DNA from: UBA10649 sp963700745
Lineage (GTDB): Bacteria; Actinomycetota; Actinomycetes; S36-B12
Length of the DNA stretch: 64,000 nt
Assembly: GCA_963700745.1 (NCBI GenBank)
Contig: CAVOYT010000013.1
Span: forward strand, 677,824 to 741,823
Direction of reading: 5' to 3'
The notes under the pieces were generated by a model. That model made no database searches and was not told where the DNA came from. It was given only the letters and a program-made list of their open reading frames with translations. The first letter of the stretch is position 1. The number at the start of each line of letters is the position of its first letter. The position numbers and the translations under genes are program-made. Below, in pieces: positions 56,118 through 64,000 of this stretch.

Positions 56118-57051
56118 GTGCCGGAGAGCATCGAGAGCCTGGGCGGCGACGTCTTCCACATCGACACGCGGATGGGTGGCTACGACGGCATCACCTCCGG
56201 CTACCTGATCCGCGGCAGTCGGCCATGTCTGGTCGAGACCGGCACCGCACGATCGGCCCAGACCGTGGTCCGGGCGCTGGCCGAGCTCGGGGTCGGACCC
56301 GACGACCTGGCCACCATCGTCGTCACCCACATCCACCTGGACCATGCCGGCGGCGTCGGCGATATCGCCGAGGCGTTCCCCCACGCTCAGGTCGTCGTCC
56401 ACGAGAAGGGCGCGCGGCACCTCGCGGACCCGAGCCGTCTGGTTGCCAGCGCGCACCGCGTCTTCGGCGCTGACATGGATCGCCTGTTCGGGGACCTCCT
56501 CCCGGTGCCGCAAGGAACGTCTTGTCGTTCTCGGCGACGTGGGAACGGTCGACCTCGGGGATGGTCGACGGTTGGACGCCTTCCACAATCCCGGCCACGC
56601 CTCGCACCACGTCGGCCTCCTGGACTCCCAGACCGGGGACCTGTACACGGGGGACGCGGCCGGGGTGTACGTCCCCGAGACCGCCGACGTCCGCCCGGCC
56701 ACGCCTCCCCCGGACTTCGATCTCGAGCTGACCCTCACCTCGCTGGCACGCATGCGGGACGCGAACGCGAACCGCCTGCTCTTCAGTCACTTCGGGCCGG
56801 TGACCGACGTGGCCGACACTCTCGCCAAGTCCGAGGAGGAGCTGCGCTACTGGGTCGAGACGGTCGCCGCGGTTCACCGACTGGAGCCCGACCTCGATCA
56901 CGCCATTGCGATGGTTCGGGACAAGGACCGGGAGCGCAACGCTGCGTTCTATGCAGACGAGGACCGGGTGCAGAAGTTCGACGAGCTGTCAGGAGTCGGA
57001 GCCAACGTGAACGGCATCATCCGCTGGCTGGACAACCAGGACCTGCCCTAG
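56118..57051 (+). CDS. Metallo-beta-lactamase-fold hydrolase, one frame break
   Basis: 310 aa after correction. The zinc motif is THIHLDHAGG (HxHxDH), with further ligands in HNPGHASHH, TGDA and SHFG. It resembles the glyoxalase II/RNase-J-like MBL proteins of unknown substrate. One extra C near 56511 breaks the frame (PVPKERLVVLGD on repair). CATACT lies six bases before the GTG. Its TAG overlaps the stop of the convergent TPR gene. Confidence 0.85.
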
Positions 57052-58059
57052 GCGTTTGAGGACTCTTCGCCCTGCTCCTTCTCGGTGAGGTCGTACTCCT
57101 CCTCAGTGAAGGCCAGCCCGTTCTCCTCCTCCACGCGCTCGGCGGCATCCGTGGCACCGTCGACGTCCGAGAGCGCCGCACGGCGCATCCACTCGTGGGC
57201 CTCGTCCATGCGACCGGCTGTCGCGAGCAGGTCCGAGTACGCGTATTGCAGCCGCGCGCGGGCCGTCCCCTTGGGCAGCTTGGTCAGTTCGGGGGTCTGC
57301 AGGAGGACGAGCGCGGCGTCCACCTGCCCCAGGTCCGCACGTGCACCGGCCGCCACGAGGGCGAACTCCACCCGCGCGGCGGGGTCGAGAGACCGCTGGT
57401 CCACCTCCCGGATGAGTTCGAGCGCCCGTTGAGGGCGCCCCAGACCCTCGCTCGCAGTCGGCCAGCATGGGCACGTACTCGGTGGAGCCGGTCATCCGCC
57501 GCACCGTGCGGAGCTCGGCAATCGCCTCCGCGTAGTCGCCGGCCAGGTAGGCGGCGATCCCGGCCGCCTCACGCACCGGGGCCACGCGTCCGGCCCGCCT
57601 CTTCGCGGCCGCGATGTGCGCGCGAGCGGTCGGGATGTCTCCTTCGACCAGAGCCAGGTCGGCCGCAACCAGGTGCCGCGCGACGATCTCGGCCAAGCCC
57701 TCCGGCAGCGTGCGCAGTTCGTGCGCCAGGCCCGGGTCGAGCTGCTCGGCGGTGATCTCGTCGGCCAGGTGCGGATCCCGGGGCCGGTCGGCATCGCCGG
57801 GACGCGGACGTCTGGTGTCGGGGCGCGCGTCCTTGGCCGGGGGCCGGGGCTTGCCCGAGCCCGTCCTGGGCTTGCCCGAATCACTCCGCGGCTTCCCCGA
57901 GCCCGTCCTGGGCTTGCCCGAATCACTGCGCGGCTTGCCCGAACCCGTCCGGGGCTTGCCCGACGGCGACCGGGGCTTGCCCGACGGCGGCCGACCCCCG
58001 GACGAGGGCTTCGCGCCTCCGCCCCGGGAACGATCGCCGCTGCTAGTGGAAGACATCAC
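57048..58059 (-). CDS. TPR protein with SGKPR tandem-repeat N-terminus, one frame break
   Basis: 336 aa after correction. Residues ~20-75 are a low-complexity basic repeat (SGKPRTG / SGKPRSD, about seven units), likely disordered and nucleic-acid binding. The rest holds TPR-like helices (IVARHLVAADLALVEGDIPT; AAYLAGDYAEAIAELRTV) and an acidic tail. An extra T at 57444 (minus-strand ggg-T-ctg) breaks the frame; repaired, GLGRPQRALELIREVDQRS joins the halves. It lies just downstream of the rRNA operon. GTG 58059 or ATG 58056 start. Confidence 0.75.
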
Positions 58060-58112
58060 GTTGGATCCTCTCAGACCAGCACTTCAACATCGGACCAGCA
58101 CTCCGAAACGAC

Positions 58113-58136
58113 AAAGACCACCCGAAGGTGGCCTTT
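58113..58136 (-). terminator. rRNA operon terminator
   Basis: AAAGGCCACC, a TTCG loop and GGTGGTCTTT, then GTCGTTT, lie 12 bases past the 5S 3' end. A stable UUCG-type hairpin with a short U-rich tail. Confidence 0.88.
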
Positions 58137-58147
58137 GTCGAAAGAAT

Positions 58148-58264
58148 GTCCGGCGGCGTCCTACTCTCCCACGCAGTCACCCGCGCAGTACCATCGGCGC
58201 TGAGAGGCTTAGCTTCCGGGTTCGGAATGGAACCGGGCGTTTCCCTCTCGCTATGGCCGCCGAA
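58148..58264 (-). rRNA. rrf: 5S rRNA
   Basis: The minus strand begins GTTTCGGCGGCCATAGCGAG and ends CGCCGCCGGAC; CCCGGTTCCATTCCGAACCC is the conserved loop. About 117 nt. Exact ends approximate. Confidence 0.95.
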
Positions 58265-58370
58265 ACTCTATTGAGATTTCAATCAGACCGAGCACAAAGA
58301 TATGAGTGCTCTAGGTTCCCGACCGAATCTCGGGAACCGCACAGTGGACGCGAGTTAAAAGTGTGAGGCA

Positions 58371-63361
<4,991 letters not shown>

Positions 63362-63742
63362 AAATGAATTGTTTTGATACTGGCAGAGAATGAGCTGTGT
63401 GCTCATATTTCTACCAAAGGAATCCGTCTGCGAGCTGGCATTCTGGTCGGTGACCAGTGCCCTGCCCCAGAACGGGGTTAATTGGCATTGACATGTGACA
63501 CGCTGTTGAGTTCTCAAGGAGCGGAAGCGCACCTCTGCGAGGCTTTCGACCTCGTTTTGGGGCAACGTTCCAAACTTACACACTTCGGTTGGGAGAGTCA
63601 AAGCGCTGCGAGCAGCGTGTCGAACCCCACCTGGTCTGTCAGTTCCCGCAGGACCGGCCTTGCTTGGCGCACTCTCACGGGGACTCAGTCCCCGCTAGTG
63701 AGAAGTGCGGCTTGGTGTCCGTTACTCCGTTGCGGTGTCCTA
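63362..63742 (-). promoter_or_regulatory. rRNA operon leader
   Basis: About 380 nt of leader. It contains CTTGAGAACTCAACAGCGTG, a conserved actinobacterial rrn leader box also echoed in the ITS, and two hairpins (ATGAGC-loop-GCTCAT near 63393-63409; GGGGACT-C-AGTCCCC at 63679-63693) likely used in antitermination and RNase III processing. Confidence 0.7.
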
Positions 63743-63772
63743 ACTATACGCCGCCGGATTCGGCAGGGTCAA
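63743..63772 (-). promoter_or_regulatory. rRNA operon core promoter
   Basis: On the minus strand, -35 TTGACC (63772-63767) and -10 TATAGT (63748-63743) are separated by 18 bp, a near-consensus principal-sigma promoter. It is the strongest promoter in the window. Confidence 0.85.
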
Positions 63773-63832
63773 ATCCGGGCCGGCAGCTGTCGGCCGGCCC
63801 TTGCACACCCCTGTACGCCCCCGGCACCTCGC

Positions 63833-63896
63833 CCGCGAATGGCCAGCTGTTGCGGATGAAAACCTTTGCACCGCAACAACAACTGGCCACTCGCGG
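63833..63896. repeat. Imperfect inverted repeat 3' of tyrS
   Basis: Arms 63833-63855 and 63871-63896 (CCGCGAGTGGCCAGTTGTTG against CCGCGAATGGCCAGCTGTTG) pair with two mismatches and a 3-nt bulge around a 15-nt loop. It may terminate tyrS transcription before the rRNA promoter, or be a REP-like element. Both this and the palindrome at 17631 include ACTCGYGG. Confidence 0.6.
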
Positions 63897-63922
63897 AAGG
63901 GTGGGGCTGGGCCGGGATGCCG

Positions 63923-64000
63923 TCAGGCAGAGGCCACGCGGACGCCCGCGAAGGCCTTCTTGCCGCGCCTGAGCACCAGCCACTCCCCGTGATGTAGGTC
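63923..64000 (-). CDS. tyrS: Tyrosyl-tRNA synthetase, C-terminal fragment
   Basis: Only the last 25 codons are in the window. They read GEWLVLRRGKKAFAGVRVA near the end, the S4-like RNA-binding tail of TyrRS. The match to gene order (tyrS upstream of the TPR, HAD and tlyA genes) supports the call. Confidence 0.8.
   Translation of the reverse strand, partial: DLHHGEWLVLRRGKKAFAGVRVASA

Noticed and set aside
57840..57985. Regular short repeats that might be a CRISPR array
   Set aside because: The unit is coding (SGKPR), without unique spacers, and no cas gene is present.

Overview
The window comes from a high-GC actinobacterium (Actinomycetota). GC-rich codon use, the gene order and the rRNA operon all point there; no genus can be named without a database. 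The right half (about 36.0-64.0 kb, minus strand) is a conserved core cluster whose order matches the tyrS-to-der region of Mycobacterium tuberculosis and Streptomyces: tyrS, the rRNA operon, a TPR protein, HAD phosphatase, phasin-like protein, tlyA, nadK, recN, a membrane protein, pyrG, a Nudix hydrolase, ald, xerD, an M14 peptidase, parA, scpA, scpB, rluB, aroH, tyrA, cmk, a plsC-like gene and der. Many of these overlap by ATGA or GTGA and are probably translationally coupled.

The left half is mosaic. It opens with an Ltp-repeat (superinfection-exclusion type) protein and decayed small genes (0-2.3 kb). Next come a secreted protein, a three-domain MFS/cNMP/patatin protein, and an arginine deiminase operon (arcC-arcD-arcA-argF, 6.6-11.3 kb). 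These are followed by an ABC exporter, a tiny Cys-rich protein behind a CsoR-like palindrome, zapE divergent from a RibD-like reductase, and a LigC-type ligase convergent with a primase-polymerase across a 66-nt hairpin. Further right are a sugar dehydrogenase, a GT87-like membrane protein, an rRNA methyltransferase, an amidase, a ClC transporter, a STAS/RsbU partner-switch pair followed by an orphan phage-tail-tube protein, a CPA antiporter, a J-domain protein, secreted or lipoproteins, tRNA-Pro(GGG) and a secreted lipase.

The most important caveat is sequence quality. I find about 24 single-base frame breaks in otherwise well-conserved genes (xerD, ald, recN, tlyA, a Nudix gene and others). 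Twenty-two are +1 insertions, and after correction the proteins match family lengths closely (ald 371 aa, xerD 299 aa, recN 570 aa). They look like uncorrected long-read errors, so I annotate these loci as CDS with a frame break and not as pseudogenes.

A second recurring feature is leaderless-type starts: a TAnnnT-like -10 box sits six (sometimes seven or eight) nucleotides before an ATG or GTG at about a dozen loci. The best candidates for something new are the STAS-RsbU-tail tube unit, the CsoR-like operator with its 38-aa Cys-rich protein, and the long hairpin between the ligase and the polymerase.
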